A stretch of DNA of 64,000 nucleotides from an uncultured Hyphomicrobiales bacterium (GTDB lineage: Bacteria > Pseudomonadota > Alphaproteobacteria > Rhizobiales > Beijerinckiaceae), in the NCBI GenBank assembly GCA_903825465.1, contig CAIKAR010000089.1, positions 47,288 to 111,287 on the forward strand. Reading direction: 5' to 3'. This document shows, one piece after another, positions 18,419-28,170 of the stretch (the stretch's first letter is position 1; every line of letters begins with the position of its first letter). The notes below the pieces were generated by a model. It worked only from the letters and a program-made list of their open reading frames with translations. It had not been told where the DNA came from and made no database searches. The position numbers were made by a program, and so were the translations under genes.

Positions 18419-18967
18419 CTATCCCGCCAGCTTCGACGCCGCTTCCGCGTCGAGAAAGGCGCGCACCGCGGGGCTCGCCGCCGGCGAGGCGGCGGTCGCG
18501 TTCATCAACGCCATCAAATCGGCGATGGGCACGAAGCGCTTCGCCTTTGGATCGTAGATCCCGCCGCGGTTGAGCGAGACCGCCGACAACAGGTCGCTTC
18601 CGTCTTTCGCGCGCGCGACGACGCGGTGTTCCATGACAACGGTCGTCGCCTCCCAATAAACGATGCGCGATTCAATTGTGAACCGCCGCCACACCCTCAA
18701 TTGCCGGCGGAAGCGCACTTGCGCCGCGGTCAACACCGGCATCCAGCCGGCCCCGCGGATGGCGCGCAACAAGCCGCCGCGGGCGAAGAGGTCGAAACGT
18801 CCGAGGTCCATCAACGCGAGATAGCGGCCGTTGTTCATGTGCAGGTTGACGTCGAGATCGCTCGGCAAAACGATCATGCAGACGCGCGACACGCCGAAGG
18901 GCGCGGCGATGGGCGGGCGAAACAACGCCGCCGCCCACACCCAAAGCAGGCGCAGCCAGAGGTTCAC
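18419..18967 (-). CDS. Acyl-CoA thioesterase-like protein (4HBT / Them6-like)
   Basis: GTG start at 18967, 17 nt below fadB; LDVNLHMNNGRYLALMDLGRFDLFAR hot-dog motif. Confidence 0.8.
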   Translation of the reverse strand: MNLWLRLLWVWAAALFRPPIAAPFGVSRVCMIVLPSDLDVNLHMNNGRYLALMDLGRFDLFARGGLLRAIRGAGWMPVLTAAQVRFRRQLRVWRRFTIESRIVYWEATTVVMEHRVVARAKDGSDLLSAVSLNRGGIYDPKAKRFVPIADLMALMNATAASPAASPAVRAFLDAEAASKLAG

Positions 18968-18983
18968 GGCGCGCCGCGCGTTG

Positions 18984-21188
18984 TCACGCCGCCTTCGCCG
19001 GCGGAAAGCGGCCGTAGAACGTTTCGCCCTTCGCGGCCATGTCGCGCAGCAGTTTAGGCGGCGCGAAGCGGTCGCCGTGCTTGGCCGCGAGCTTGTCGCA
19101 CATCTCGACAAACGCCTTCGCGCCCATGCCGTCGATGTAGCTCAGCGTGCCGCCCGTGAAGGGCGCGAAGCCAAAGCCGAGAATCGACCCTACATCGGCT
19201 TCGCGCGGATCGGTCACGACGCCCTCTTCGACCGTGCGCGCCGCTTCGACCGACTGGGTCGCCAGCAGCCTTTGCTTCAACTCCTCGACATCGATGGCGT
19301 CCGGGTCGAGGTGGGCGGATTGCAATTCGCCGAGGCCCGCCCACAGCTTTTTCGGCCCCTTCTCGGGATAATCGTAGAAACCCTTGCCGTTCTTGCGGCC
19401 AAGGCGCTGCTGCTTGACGACCATCGTCTCCAGCAGCTTCTCCTGCCGGGGATCGATGGCTTGCGGGCCAAGATCTTTCTTTTCGGCCTGAAGGATTTTC
19501 CAGCCGAGGTCGAGCGCCACCTCGTCGTTGAGCGACAGCGGCCCGACCGGCATGCCGGCCATGCGCCCGGCGTTTTCGATCATCGCCGGCGGCACGCCCT
19601 CGATCAGCATCAGATGGCCTTCGCGGATATAGTTGAGCACGCAGCGGTTGGCGTAGAAGCCGCGCGTGTCGTTGACGACGATGGGCGTTTTCTTGATCTG
19701 CCGCACGAAATCGATCGCGTGGGCCAGCGCCTTCGGCCCCGTCTTCGCGCCGACGATGATCTCGACAAGCATCATGCGCTCGACGGGCGAGAAGAAGTGA
19801 ATCCCAATGAAATCCTCGTGGCGCGAAAAGTTCTCCGCCAGCGAGGTGATCGGCAACGTCGAGGTGTTGCTGGCGAAGATCGTCTCCGCGCCCATCGCCG
19901 CTTCGGCCTTCTTGATCGCGGTCGCCTTCACGTCGCGGTCCTCGAACACCGCCTCGACGACGAGGTCGACGCCGGCGAGCTTCGAATAATCGTCCGTCGC
20001 CTCGATGCGCGCCAGCAAGGCGTCGCGGTCCGCGCTCGTCGCCCGGCCGCGGTTGATCTGCGCCGTGATCAGGTTGCGCGAGATGTCCTTGCCCTTGTCG
20101 GCGGAGGCCTGGTCGCGGTCGATCAACACGACCTCGATGCCGGCCATGGCGCTGACATAGCCAATGCTCGCGCCCATGAATCCGGCGCCGATGACGCCGA
20201 GCTTTTTCACCTTCGAGGCGGGCTCCGCCTTCGGCCGCCGCGCGCCCTTGTTGAGTTCTCCCATCGACACGAAGAGCGAGCGGATCATCGCCGCGGCCTC
20301 CTTCGAGCGCAGGATGCTGGCGAACCAGCGGCTCTCGACCCGCAGCGCGAGGTCCATCGGCAATTGCAAGCCCTCGTAAACCGCGTGCAGGATGGCCTTG
20401 GCGGCGGGATAGTTGTCCATGGTTTCGCGGCGGTAGATCGCGTTGGCCGCGGGCCACGTCATCATGCCCGCCGGCGAAAACACCTTGCCGCTCGGCAAGC
20501 GGAAATCCTTGCGGTCCCACGGCGCGACGGGCGAGCCGCCGTTCTTGATCCACGCCTTGGCCTTGGCGACGATGTCGGCGGCGGGCGCCACCTCGCCCAC
20601 GAGTCCCATCTTCTGCGCGACGGCGCCCTTGAGCTGCTCGCCCTTGAACATCATCTGCAAGGCGTCGCCGGTCTGCATCAGGCGCGGCACGCGCTGCGAG
20701 CCGCCGGCGCCGGGGAACAAGCCGATCTTGATTTCCGGCAGGCCGACGCGCGTTCTGTCGTCGTCCGCGGCGACGCGGTAATGACACGCCAACGCGAGTT
20801 CGAAGGCGCCGCCGACGCACACGCCGTTGATGGCGGCGGCCCATGGCTTGCCACATGTTTCAAGCTTGCGATAGAGCTGCGACAGCTTGCGCGTGCCGTC
20901 GAAGAAAGCTTGCGTCGCCGGCTCTTCGCCCTCTTTCGCGGCGAGGTCGGCGAACTGGCGCGAAAATCCTTCGAGCATCGTGAGATCGGCGCCGCCGGAG
21001 AAATTGTCCTTCCCCGACGCGACGACGCAGCCCTTGATCGCCGCGTCGGCGACGACCTTGTCGATGGCCTCGTCGAGCTCGCGCATGACATCGAGCGTGA
21101 TGACGTTCATCGAGCGGCCGGGCATGTCCCAGGTGAGCAGGGCGACGCCGTCGGCGTCTGTTTCAAATCGGAAGTTGACTGGGGTCAT
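18984..21188 (-). CDS. fadB: Trifunctional FadB/FadJ-type enoyl-CoA hydratase / 3-hydroxyacyl-CoA dehydrogenase
   Basis: Crotonase N-half (KDNFSGGADLTML, NGVCVGGAFELALAC) and HAD half (LGVIGAGFMGASIGYVSAMAGIEVVLIDRD, GIHFFSPVERMMLVEII). Confidence 0.93.
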   Translation of the reverse strand: MTPVNFRFETDADGVALLTWDMPGRSMNVITLDVMRELDEAIDKVVADAAIKGCVVASGKDNFSGGADLTMLEGFSRQFADLAAKEGEEPATQAFFDGTRKLSQLYRKLETCGKPWAAAINGVCVGGAFELALACHYRVAADDDRTRVGLPEIKIGLFPGAGGSQRVPRLMQTGDALQMMFKGEQLKGAVAQKMGLVGEVAPAADIVAKAKAWIKNGGSPVAPWDRKDFRLPSGKVFSPAGMMTWPAANAIYRRETMDNYPAAKAILHAVYEGLQLPMDLALRVESRWFASILRSKEAAAMIRSLFVSMGELNKGARRPKAEPASKVKKLGVIGAGFMGASIGYVSAMAGIEVVLIDRDQASADKGKDISRNLITAQINRGRATSADRDALLARIEATDDYSKLAGVDLVVEAVFEDRDVKATAIKKAEAAMGAETIFASNTSTLPITSLAENFSRHEDFIGIHFFSPVERMMLVEIIVGAKTGPKALAHAIDFVRQIKKTPIVVNDTRGFYANRCVLNYIREGHLMLIEGVPPAMIENAGRMAGMPVGPLSLNDEVALDLGWKILQAEKKDLGPQAIDPRQEKLLETMVVKQQRLGRKNGKGFYDYPEKGPKKLWAGLGELQSAHLDPDAIDVEELKQRLLATQSVEAARTVEEGVVTDPREADVGSILGFGFAPFTGGTLSYIDGMGAKAFVEMCDKLAAKHGDRFAPPKLLRDMAAKGETFYGRFPPAKAA

Positions 21189-21237
21189 GACCGGTCCTCT
21201 CGCAAAACAAATTCACGGCGTGGCCGCGTGGCCGCTC

Positions 21238-22446
21238 TCACACTCTCTCGATGATCGTCGCGGTGCCCATGCCCGCGCCGATGCACAGGGTGATGAGCGC
21301 CGTCGATTTGCCCGAGCGTTCGAGCTCGTCGAGCGCGGTTCCCAGAATCATCGCGCCCGTCGCGCCAAGCGGGTGGCCGAGCGCGATGGCGCCGCCGTTG
21401 ACGTTGACCTTGTCCATGGAAACGTCGAACGCCTGCAAAAACCGCAGCACCACCGCCGCGAAGGCCTCGTTGACCTCGATAAGGTCCATGTCGGCGATCG
21501 ACATGCCGGCGCGCTTCAGCAGCTTCTTCGTCACGTCCACGGGGCCGGTCAGCATCAGCGCGGGGTCCGAGCCGATGTTGGCGAAGGCGCGGATTTTGGC
21601 GCGCGGCTTGAGGCCCGCCGCCTTGCCCGACTCGGCGTTGCCGATCAACACCGCGGCGGCGCCATCGACGATGCCCGACGAATTGCCGGCGTGGTGGACG
21701 TGGTTGATCGTCTCGACTTCCGGATGCGCCTGTATGGCGACGGCGTCGAAGCCGCCTTGCTCTCCCATCATGACGAACGACGCTTTGAGCGCGGCGAGCG
21801 ACTGCATGTCGGTCGCTGGCCGCAGGTGCTCGTCCCTAGCCAATATCGTCAGGCCGTTGATGTCCTTCACCGGAACGACGGACCTCGCGAAGCGCCCCTC
21901 GGCCCAGGCGCGGCCGGCGCGCTTTTGCGACTCCACCGCGTAGGCGTCCACGTCGTCGCGCGAAAAGCCGTATTTCGTCGCGATCAAGTCCGCGGACACG
22001 CCCTGCGGCATGAAGTATGAGGGAATCGCGATGGCGGGATCGACCGGCCACGCGCCGCCCGACGCGCCGATGCCCACCCGGCTCATGCTCTCGACGCCGC
22101 CGCCGACGGCCATGTCGTGCTGGCCCGACATCACCTGCGCCGCGGCGAAGTTCACCGCGTCGAGGCCCGAGGCGCAGAAGCGGTTGATCTGCACGCCCGG
22201 CACATGGTTGCCATAGCCCGCCGTCAGCGCCGACGCGCGGGCGATGTCGCCGCCCGCCTCGCCGACGGGATCGACGCAGCCGAGAATCACGTCGTCCACC
22301 AATTGGGTGTCGAGATGGTTGCGCTCGCGGATCGCGCGCAACGCCGTCGTCGCGAGGCCCAGCGTCGAGACCTCGTGCAGCGAGCCGTCCGGTTTGCCGC
22401 GCCCGCGCGGCGTGCGCACGGCGTCGTAGATGAAAGCGTCTGTCAT
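21238..22446 (-). CDS. fadA: Acetyl-CoA C-acyltransferase (thiolase, FadA-type)
   Basis: MTDAFIYDAVRTPRGRGKPDGSLHEVST...INRFCASGLDAVN...NVNGGAIALGHPLGATGA...TLCIGAGMG. Confidence 0.93.
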   Translation of the reverse strand: MTDAFIYDAVRTPRGRGKPDGSLHEVSTLGLATTALRAIRERNHLDTQLVDDVILGCVDPVGEAGGDIARASALTAGYGNHVPGVQINRFCASGLDAVNFAAAQVMSGQHDMAVGGGVESMSRVGIGASGGAWPVDPAIAIPSYFMPQGVSADLIATKYGFSRDDVDAYAVESQKRAGRAWAEGRFARSVVPVKDINGLTILARDEHLRPATDMQSLAALKASFVMMGEQGGFDAVAIQAHPEVETINHVHHAGNSSGIVDGAAAVLIGNAESGKAAGLKPRAKIRAFANIGSDPALMLTGPVDVTKKLLKRAGMSIADMDLIEVNEAFAAVVLRFLQAFDVSMDKVNVNGGAIALGHPLGATGAMILGTALDELERSGKSTALITLCIGAGMGTATIIERV

Positions 22447-22615
22447 GAGGGGCTCCTGGCCGCTTGTTCCTTCTGCCCGCTCCCGCGGGGAGAGGTGGCG
22501 CGAAGCGCCTGATGAGGGCTCGCTCAACGCCGCCGTGTTAAAAACCTGATCCGCTCCGAAACAGCGAAGGCAACTATCGCGCCAACAAGCGCCGCGTTGT
22601 CCCACGTCCGCCCCT

Positions 22616-24394
22616 TCAAAAAGCCTCCGCCGGAAGGCCCATCATCGTGTCGGCGCCGGTCTTGACGCGCGCCAGATGCGTCGCGGTTTCGGGCAGCGTC
22701 CGCTCCATGAAATAACGCCCCACGGCGAGCCTGGCTTCCATTCCCGGCTCGGCTTTTTTCGCCAGGGCCGCGCGCGCGATCTTCGCCCACATATAGCCCA
22801 GCGCCGCGAGGCCGAACAGGTGCATGTAGTCGTAGGAGCCCGCGCCGGCGTTGTCGGGCTTCGCCATGGCGTTCTGCATGAACCACATGGTCGCCTGCTG
22901 GAGGTCGCCGACGCCCTTTTTCATTCCATCGAGATAAGGCGCCATCTCCGGCGTCGCCGCGTTTTCCTTCGCGAAGGCCTGAACCTCCTCGAAAAACGCC
23001 GTCAGCGCGCGCCCGCCGTCCTTCGGCAATTTGCGCCCCACGAGGTCGAGCGCCTGAATGCCGTTGGCGCCCTCGTAGATCATGGCGATGCGCGCGTCGC
23101 GGACGAACTGCTCCATGCCGGATTCGGCGATGTAGCCATGGCCGCCGAACACCTGCTGCGCCTTGACGGCGTTGTCGAAGCCGCGGTCGGTCAGCACGCC
23201 CTTGAGCACGGGCGTCATCAATCCCAGCAGGTCGTCGGCGCGGCGGCGCTCCTTCTCGTCCGGCGAGCGGCGCGCGATGTCGGCTTGCAGCAGCGCCCAG
23301 ATCGCCAGCGCCCGCGCGCCCTCGTTGAACGAGCGGATGTCGAGCAGCATGCGCCGGACATCGGGATGCACGAGGATGGAATCGGCTGGTTTGTCGGGCG
23401 ATTTCGGCCCGCTCAGCGAACGCCCCTGCAAACGGTCGCGCGCGTAGGCGGCGGCGTTCTGATAGGCGACGTCGGAAATCGCCACGCCCTGCATGGCGAC
23501 GCCGAGCCGCGCCTCGTTCATCATCACGAACATGGCGTTGAGGCCCTTGTTGGCCTCGCCGATGAGAAACCCCTTCGCCTCGTCGTAGTTCATCACGCAG
23601 GTGGAATTGGCGTGAATGCCCATTTTGTGTTCGATGGAGCCGCACGACACCGCGTTGCGCGCGCCAAGCGAGCCATCGGCGTTCGGCAGAAACTTCGGCA
23701 CGATGAACAGCGAGATGCCGCGCGTGCCCGCCGGCGCGCCCTCGATGCGCGCCAGCACGAGATGCACGATGTTGTCGGCGAGATCGTGTTCGCCGGCGGA
23801 TATGAAAATCTTCTGTCCGGTGATCGCGTGGGAGCCGTCGCCGTTGGGCTTGGCGCGCGTCTTCAACAGGCCAAGATCGGTGCCGCAGTGGGACTCGGTC
23901 AGGTTCATGGTGCCGGTCCATTCGCCCGACACCATCTTCGGCAGGTATTGCTTCTTCAATTCCGGCGACGCGTGCTCGTTGATCGCCGCGATCGCGCCCT
24001 GCGACAGGCCGGGATACATGGTGAAAGCCATGTTGGCCGAGGCCGAAAACTGGTTGATGAGCGCCGCGAGCGTATAAGGAAGGCCCTGTCCGCCATATTC
24101 CGCGTCCGCGGCGAGGCCGATCCAGCCGCCGTCCGCATAGGCCTTGTAGGCTTCCTTGAAACCCTTTGGCGTGGTCACGGAACCGTCGGCGTTGCGCACG
24201 CAGCCCTCGCGGTCGCCCGAAAGGTTGAGCGGCTGCAAAACCTTTTCGGAAATCTTTCCGCCTTCTTCCAGAATCGCTTCAACGATGTCGGGCGGGGCGT
24301 CCGAAAAGCCGGGCAAATTGCCATGCCGGCTCCAGTCGAAAACATCGTTGAGCAGAAACAGGGTTTCTTCGACGGGCGCTTTGTATGTGGGCAT
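22616..24394 (-). CDS. Acyl-CoA dehydrogenase (FadE-like, ~590 aa type)
   Basis: MPTYKAPVEETLFLLNDVFDWSRHGNLPGF...MNLTESHCGTDLGLLKTRA...VFGGHGYIAESGMEQFVRDARIAMIYEGANGIQALDLVGRKL. Confidence 0.93.
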   Translation of the reverse strand: MPTYKAPVEETLFLLNDVFDWSRHGNLPGFSDAPPDIVEAILEEGGKISEKVLQPLNLSGDREGCVRNADGSVTTPKGFKEAYKAYADGGWIGLAADAEYGGQGLPYTLAALINQFSASANMAFTMYPGLSQGAIAAINEHASPELKKQYLPKMVSGEWTGTMNLTESHCGTDLGLLKTRAKPNGDGSHAITGQKIFISAGEHDLADNIVHLVLARIEGAPAGTRGISLFIVPKFLPNADGSLGARNAVSCGSIEHKMGIHANSTCVMNYDEAKGFLIGEANKGLNAMFVMMNEARLGVAMQGVAISDVAYQNAAAYARDRLQGRSLSGPKSPDKPADSILVHPDVRRMLLDIRSFNEGARALAIWALLQADIARRSPDEKERRRADDLLGLMTPVLKGVLTDRGFDNAVKAQQVFGGHGYIAESGMEQFVRDARIAMIYEGANGIQALDLVGRKLPKDGGRALTAFFEEVQAFAKENAATPEMAPYLDGMKKGVGDLQQATMWFMQNAMAKPDNAGAGSYDYMHLFGLAALGYMWAKIARAALAKKAEPGMEARLAVGRYFMERTLPETATHLARVKTGADTMMGLPAEAF

Positions 24395-24480
24395 GGCGAA
24401 CTCCAGCGGCTTGAGCATAGGCACAAGAGACGGCTGGTTCCAGCGCGCTCGCAACCTACGCTTCAAAGCCTTCACGAATT

Positions 24481-24498
24481 TAGTTCACATATAAACTA
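24481..24498. promoter_or_regulatory. AT-rich imperfect palindrome TAGTTCACATATAAACTA upstream of the acyl-CoA dehydrogenase
   Basis: Matches TAGTTyAyATrTrAACTA dyad symmetry; about 90 nt upstream of the ATG at 24394 in otherwise GC-rich DNA. Confidence 0.35.
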
Positions 24499-24499
24499 G

Positions 24500-24667
24500 A
24501 TGGCGCGATCGCGCAAGGGCGGACGTGGCGCGCCAACACCGCGCAACGCGAACATGGCCATCCGCGCCCTGGCGCTGGCGATCCCTGGCGCTTTCCTGTT
24601 GAAACGCAGCCGTCCCCGATCGTCCCAAGCCCGCTTCCGCTTGCGTCGCGCGCGCCAATCCGCCTAA
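24500..24667 (+). CDS. Candidate small basic ORF (55 aa), hypothetical
   Basis: MARSRKGGRGAPTPRNANMAIRALALAIPGAFLLKRSRPRSSQARFRLRRARQSA; below the track length cut-off; terminator-like hairpin 10 nt after the stop. No clear RBS. Confidence 0.25.
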   Translation: MARSRKGGRGAPTPRNANMAIRALALAIPGAFLLKRSRPRSSQARFRLRRARQSA

Positions 24668-24677
24668 GGTTAATTCC

Positions 24678-24704
24678 CCCCGGCCTCGGGCCGGGGCGCT
24701 TTTT
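24678..24704 (+). terminator. Rho-independent terminator-like hairpin CCCCGGCC-TCG-GGCCGGGG-CGCTTTTT
   Basis: Perfect 8-bp stem, 3-nt loop, then CGC and five Ts on the + strand; 24 nt before the dnaN ATG. Confidence 0.6.
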
Positions 24705-24727
24705 CGCGGGGATGTGGTCGGGCCGCC

Positions 24728-25846
24728 ATGAAAGTCACTCTTGAACGCAGCGCCTTGCTGAAATCGCTCGGCCACGTCCACCGCGTCGTCGAACGGCGCA
24801 CCACGATCCCGATCCTGTCCAACGTGCTGCTGCGCGCCAATGGGCGGACGCTTGAATTGAAGGCGACGGATCTCGACATCGAGGTCACGGAGGCGATCGC
24901 CGCCGATGTCTCGCAGGCCGGCGCGACGACATTGCCCGCGCACACCCTCCACGACATCGTCCGCAAGCTCGCCGAAGGCGCCCAGGTGTCGCTTGAGACG
25001 ACGGGCGAAAGCGGCCAGCTGCTGCTGCGCTCGGGCCGTTCGCGGTTCAACCTGCAATCGCTGCCCGAAACCGACTTCCCCGATCTCGCGTCGGGCGAGC
25101 TTTCACACAGTTTCAAACTGCCCGCGGCGGATCTGCGCAAGCTCTTCGCCAAGACGCAATTCGCCATTTCCACCGAGGAGACCCGCTACTATCTCAACGG
25201 CGTCTTTCTACACACGATGGATATCGACGGCCACGCCATGATGCGCGCGGTCGCCACGGACGGGCACCGCCTCGCGCGCATTGAAATCCCCGCGCCCGCC
25301 GGCGCCGCCGGGATGCCCGGCGTCATCGTGCCCCGCAAGACGGTCTCGGAAGTCCTGAACATCATCGAGGGCGCGGAAGGCGACATCAGCGTCGAAATCT
25401 CCACGACGAAGGCGCGCTTCACCTTCGGCGATCTCGTGCTGATCTCGAAGCTCATCGACGGCACTTTTCCCGACTACGCGCGCGTCATTCCCACCGGCAA
25501 CGACAAGCGGCTGATCGTCGATTGCACGCCGTTCAAGGAGGCGGTCGACCGCGTCTCGACGATTTCGTCGGAGCGTGGCCGCGCCGTGAAGCTCGCCGTC
25601 GCCGACGGCAAGCTGACGCTTTCCGTCACCAATCCAGATTCAGGCTCCGCAGTCGAGGAACTCGAGGTCGACTACGACTCCGCGCCCATCGACATTGGTT
25701 TCAACGCGAAATACCTGCTCGACATCACGCGGGAGCTCGACAGCGACACCGCGTTGTTCAAGCTCGCCGACCCCGGTTCGCCCACCATCGTCCAGGACCG
25801 CGACGGCGCGGCGGCGCTCTATGTTTTGATGCCGATGCGCGTGTAG
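24728..25846 (+). CDS. dnaN: DNA polymerase III beta sliding clamp
   Basis: MKVTLERSALLKSLGHVHRVVERRTTIPILSNVLL...LMPMRV; characteristic DnaN sequence. Confidence 0.97.
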   Translation: MKVTLERSALLKSLGHVHRVVERRTTIPILSNVLLRANGRTLELKATDLDIEVTEAIAADVSQAGATTLPAHTLHDIVRKLAEGAQVSLETTGESGQLLLRSGRSRFNLQSLPETDFPDLASGELSHSFKLPAADLRKLFAKTQFAISTEETRYYLNGVFLHTMDIDGHAMMRAVATDGHRLARIEIPAPAGAAGMPGVIVPRKTVSEVLNIIEGAEGDISVEISTTKARFTFGDLVLISKLIDGTFPDYARVIPTGNDKRLIVDCTPFKEAVDRVSTISSERGRAVKLAVADGKLTLSVTNPDSGSAVEELEVDYDSAPIDIGFNAKYLLDITRELDSDTALFKLADPGSPTIVQDRDGAAALYVLMPMRV

Positions 25847-25911
25847 GCGCGGCGGCGGCGACCGGGCGGATCAACCGCCGGCGCCAAGGGAGAGCGAAGC
25901 GGAGAGACGAC

Positions 25912-26679
25912 ATGAAGCCCGCCATCGCGGTTCTGTGCCTCGTCTTGAACGCGCCTTTGCTCGCCGCGTCTTCGTCCCGCGCGGCCGAAATCACACTCAT
26001 TGCGCCGGGCGGCGTCAAGGCCGCGATACTGGCTTTGATTCCGGGCTACGAAAAAGCCACGGGCAACCATGTGACGACGACGTTTGGCAGCGGCGGCGGC
26101 ACGCAATCGCAAGTGATCGACGGCGGCGCGTTCGACGCGCCGATTGTGCAGCCGCCGCTTGAGAAAGTGATCGCCTCCGGCCGCGTGATCGCGGCGACGC
26201 GCACGCCGCTGGCGAAGGTGTGGGTTGGATTCGCGGCCAAGACAGGCGCGCCGCATCCCGATGTCTCCACGCCCGAGGCGGTGAAAAAACTGCTGTTGGG
26301 CGCGCGCGCGGTGGCCTATCCCAACGCGGCCAGCGGCGCGGCGGCGGGCGTCAGTTTCGACGCGACGTTGAGGAAACTCGGTATCTTCGACGAGGTCGCG
26401 GCGAAGCGCAAAATGACCCGCGGCGGCGCGGAAACCATGGCCGCGCTCGCCCACGACGAAGTCGATGTGGCGCTGACTTTCATCAGCGAGATCGTCACCG
26501 AACCCGGCGTCGAGGTTGTCGGGCCCGCGCCCGCCGCGATTTCCGAGCCCACGCGCTTTGTCGCGTTCGTGTCGGCCCAATCGAAGGAGCCCGAGGCGGC
26601 GAAAGCCCTGTTGGCGTATCTGTCGTCGCCGGAAGCGGCGGCTGTTTACAAGGCGCGCGGCATGGAAGCGGGGGAATAG
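25912..26679 (+). CDS. Periplasmic substrate-binding protein (molybdate-binding ModA-like)
   Basis: Signal peptide; AEITLIAPGGVKAAILALIPGYEKATGNHVTTTFGSGGGTQ... Confidence 0.75.
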   Translation: MKPAIAVLCLVLNAPLLAASSSRAAEITLIAPGGVKAAILALIPGYEKATGNHVTTTFGSGGGTQSQVIDGGAFDAPIVQPPLEKVIASGRVIAATRTPLAKVWVGFAAKTGAPHPDVSTPEAVKKLLLGARAVAYPNAASGAAAGVSFDATLRKLGIFDEVAAKRKMTRGGAETMAALAHDEVDVALTFISEIVTEPGVEVVGPAPAAISEPTRFVAFVSAQSKEPEAAKALLAYLSSPEAAAVYKARGMEAGE

Positions 26680-26706
26680 CGGCGGCGCGAACCGCTGGCA
26701 CGCGGC

Positions 26707-28092
26707 TTACGCGCCGCGCGCCGCCGACGCCCGCGTCGACAAATCCGCCGGCCGCTTCAATCCAAGGTTTTCGCGCAGCGTCTTGCCTTCGTATTCCTCG
26801 CGGAACAGGCCGCGGCGGCGCAGCTCCGGCGCGAGCTTGTCGGCGAGGCCGGCGATCGCGCCCGGCACGTCGCTGGGCAGGATGTTGAAGCCGTCCGCGG
26901 CGCCTTCGCGGAACCACGCCTCAAGCTCGTCGGCGACCTGTTTGACCGAGCCGATGATCGTCCAGTGATGTTTGGCCGCGGCCGAACGCATCGCCATCTG
27001 GCGCAGCGTCAGGCCCTCGCGCCGCGAGATCGTCAGATAGCTTTCGACCGAGCTGACGCGCGCGTTGTTGGTTGGAATATCCGGCAGCGGCTTGTCGAGG
27101 TCGAACTTCGAGAGATCGACGCCGCCGAGGTTCTGCGTCAGGCGCTGCATGGCCACCTTCAGCGGGATGAGCGAATTCAGCTTGTCGTATTTCTCCTGCG
27201 CTTCGCTCTCCGTGTCGGCCATGAACAGCAGCGCGCCGGGCATCACCAGCAAGTCCTCGGGCCGGCGGCCGAAGCGGTCGCAGCGGCTCTTGAGGTTGTC
27301 GTAGAACGTCTTGGCCGTCTTCAGCGCCGACTGCGAGGTGAAGGCGATGTCGGCGACGCGGGCCGAAATGTTCATGCCGGGCTCCGACGAGCCAGCCTGA
27401 ATGAGCACGGGATGCCCTTGCGGCGAGCGCGGCACGGCCGAGGGCCCGCGCACCCTGAAGTGCTTTCCCTTGTGGTTGAGGAAATGCGCCTTGTCGGGCC
27501 GCAGATAGACGCCGGATTCCTTGTCGCGCGGAAACGCGTCGTCGTCGTAGCTGTCCCAGACGCCGCGCACGACATCGACGAATTCCTCGGCCCGCTCGTA
27601 GCGCTCGCCGTGCGGCGCGTGCGATTCGCGGCTGAATTGCAGCGCGTCGTCCTTGTTGCTGCCGGTGACGATGTTCCACGCGGCGCGGCCGCCGGAAACA
27701 TGATCGAGCGAAGCCATCGTGCGCGCGAGATTGTAGGGCTCGAGATAGGTCGTCGACATGGTGGACGCCAGGCCGAGGTTTTTCGTCGTCATCGCGACCG
27801 CGGCGAGGATCGGAATCGGATCCATGCGGTCGATCCGCGCGGTCAGGCTTTGCGTCGCGAGGTCGTCGGTGCCGGGCGGGCTGGCGGCGTCGGCGATGAA
27901 CAGCATGTCGAGCTTGGCGCGCTCGATGGCTTGCGCCGCGTCGATCCAGCGCTGAATGTTCTGGCCGGCGTCGTTCGTCGAACCCGGCAGCCGCCAGCCC
28001 GCCATGTGATAGTTGCCGTCGCCGGTCATGAACAGCGAGAGCTTCATTTTACGGTCGGCTTTGGCGGCGCCAGAGGTCATTTTCCGCTCCAT
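26707..28092 (-). CDS. LLM-class flavin-dependent monooxygenase (nitrilotriacetate monooxygenase component A / NtaA-SnaA family)
   Basis: KLSLFMTGDGNYHMAGWRLPGS...RIDRMDPIPILAAVAMTTKNLGLASTMSTTYLEPYNLARTMASLDHVSGGRAAWNIVTG. Confidence 0.9.
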   Translation of the reverse strand: MERKMTSGAAKADRKMKLSLFMTGDGNYHMAGWRLPGSTNDAGQNIQRWIDAAQAIERAKLDMLFIADAASPPGTDDLATQSLTARIDRMDPIPILAAVAMTTKNLGLASTMSTTYLEPYNLARTMASLDHVSGGRAAWNIVTGSNKDDALQFSRESHAPHGERYERAEEFVDVVRGVWDSYDDDAFPRDKESGVYLRPDKAHFLNHKGKHFRVRGPSAVPRSPQGHPVLIQAGSSEPGMNISARVADIAFTSQSALKTAKTFYDNLKSRCDRFGRRPEDLLVMPGALLFMADTESEAQEKYDKLNSLIPLKVAMQRLTQNLGGVDLSKFDLDKPLPDIPTNNARVSSVESYLTISRREGLTLRQMAMRSAAAKHHWTIIGSVKQVADELEAWFREGAADGFNILPSDVPGAIAGLADKLAPELRRRGLFREEYEGKTLRENLGLKRPADLSTRASAARGA

Positions 28093-28170
28093 TGACAGCT
28101 TTTCGTCCCGCGGCGCCGCCGCGTTTGTCGATGTTGTCTAGCCGCGCGGCGTGGCCGCGTCCATCGACGG

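Noticed and set aside
18831-21254. 807 aa + strand ORF opposite fadB
   Set aside because: Antisense to an unmistakable FadB; His/Arg-rich translation is typical of high-GC mirror frames.
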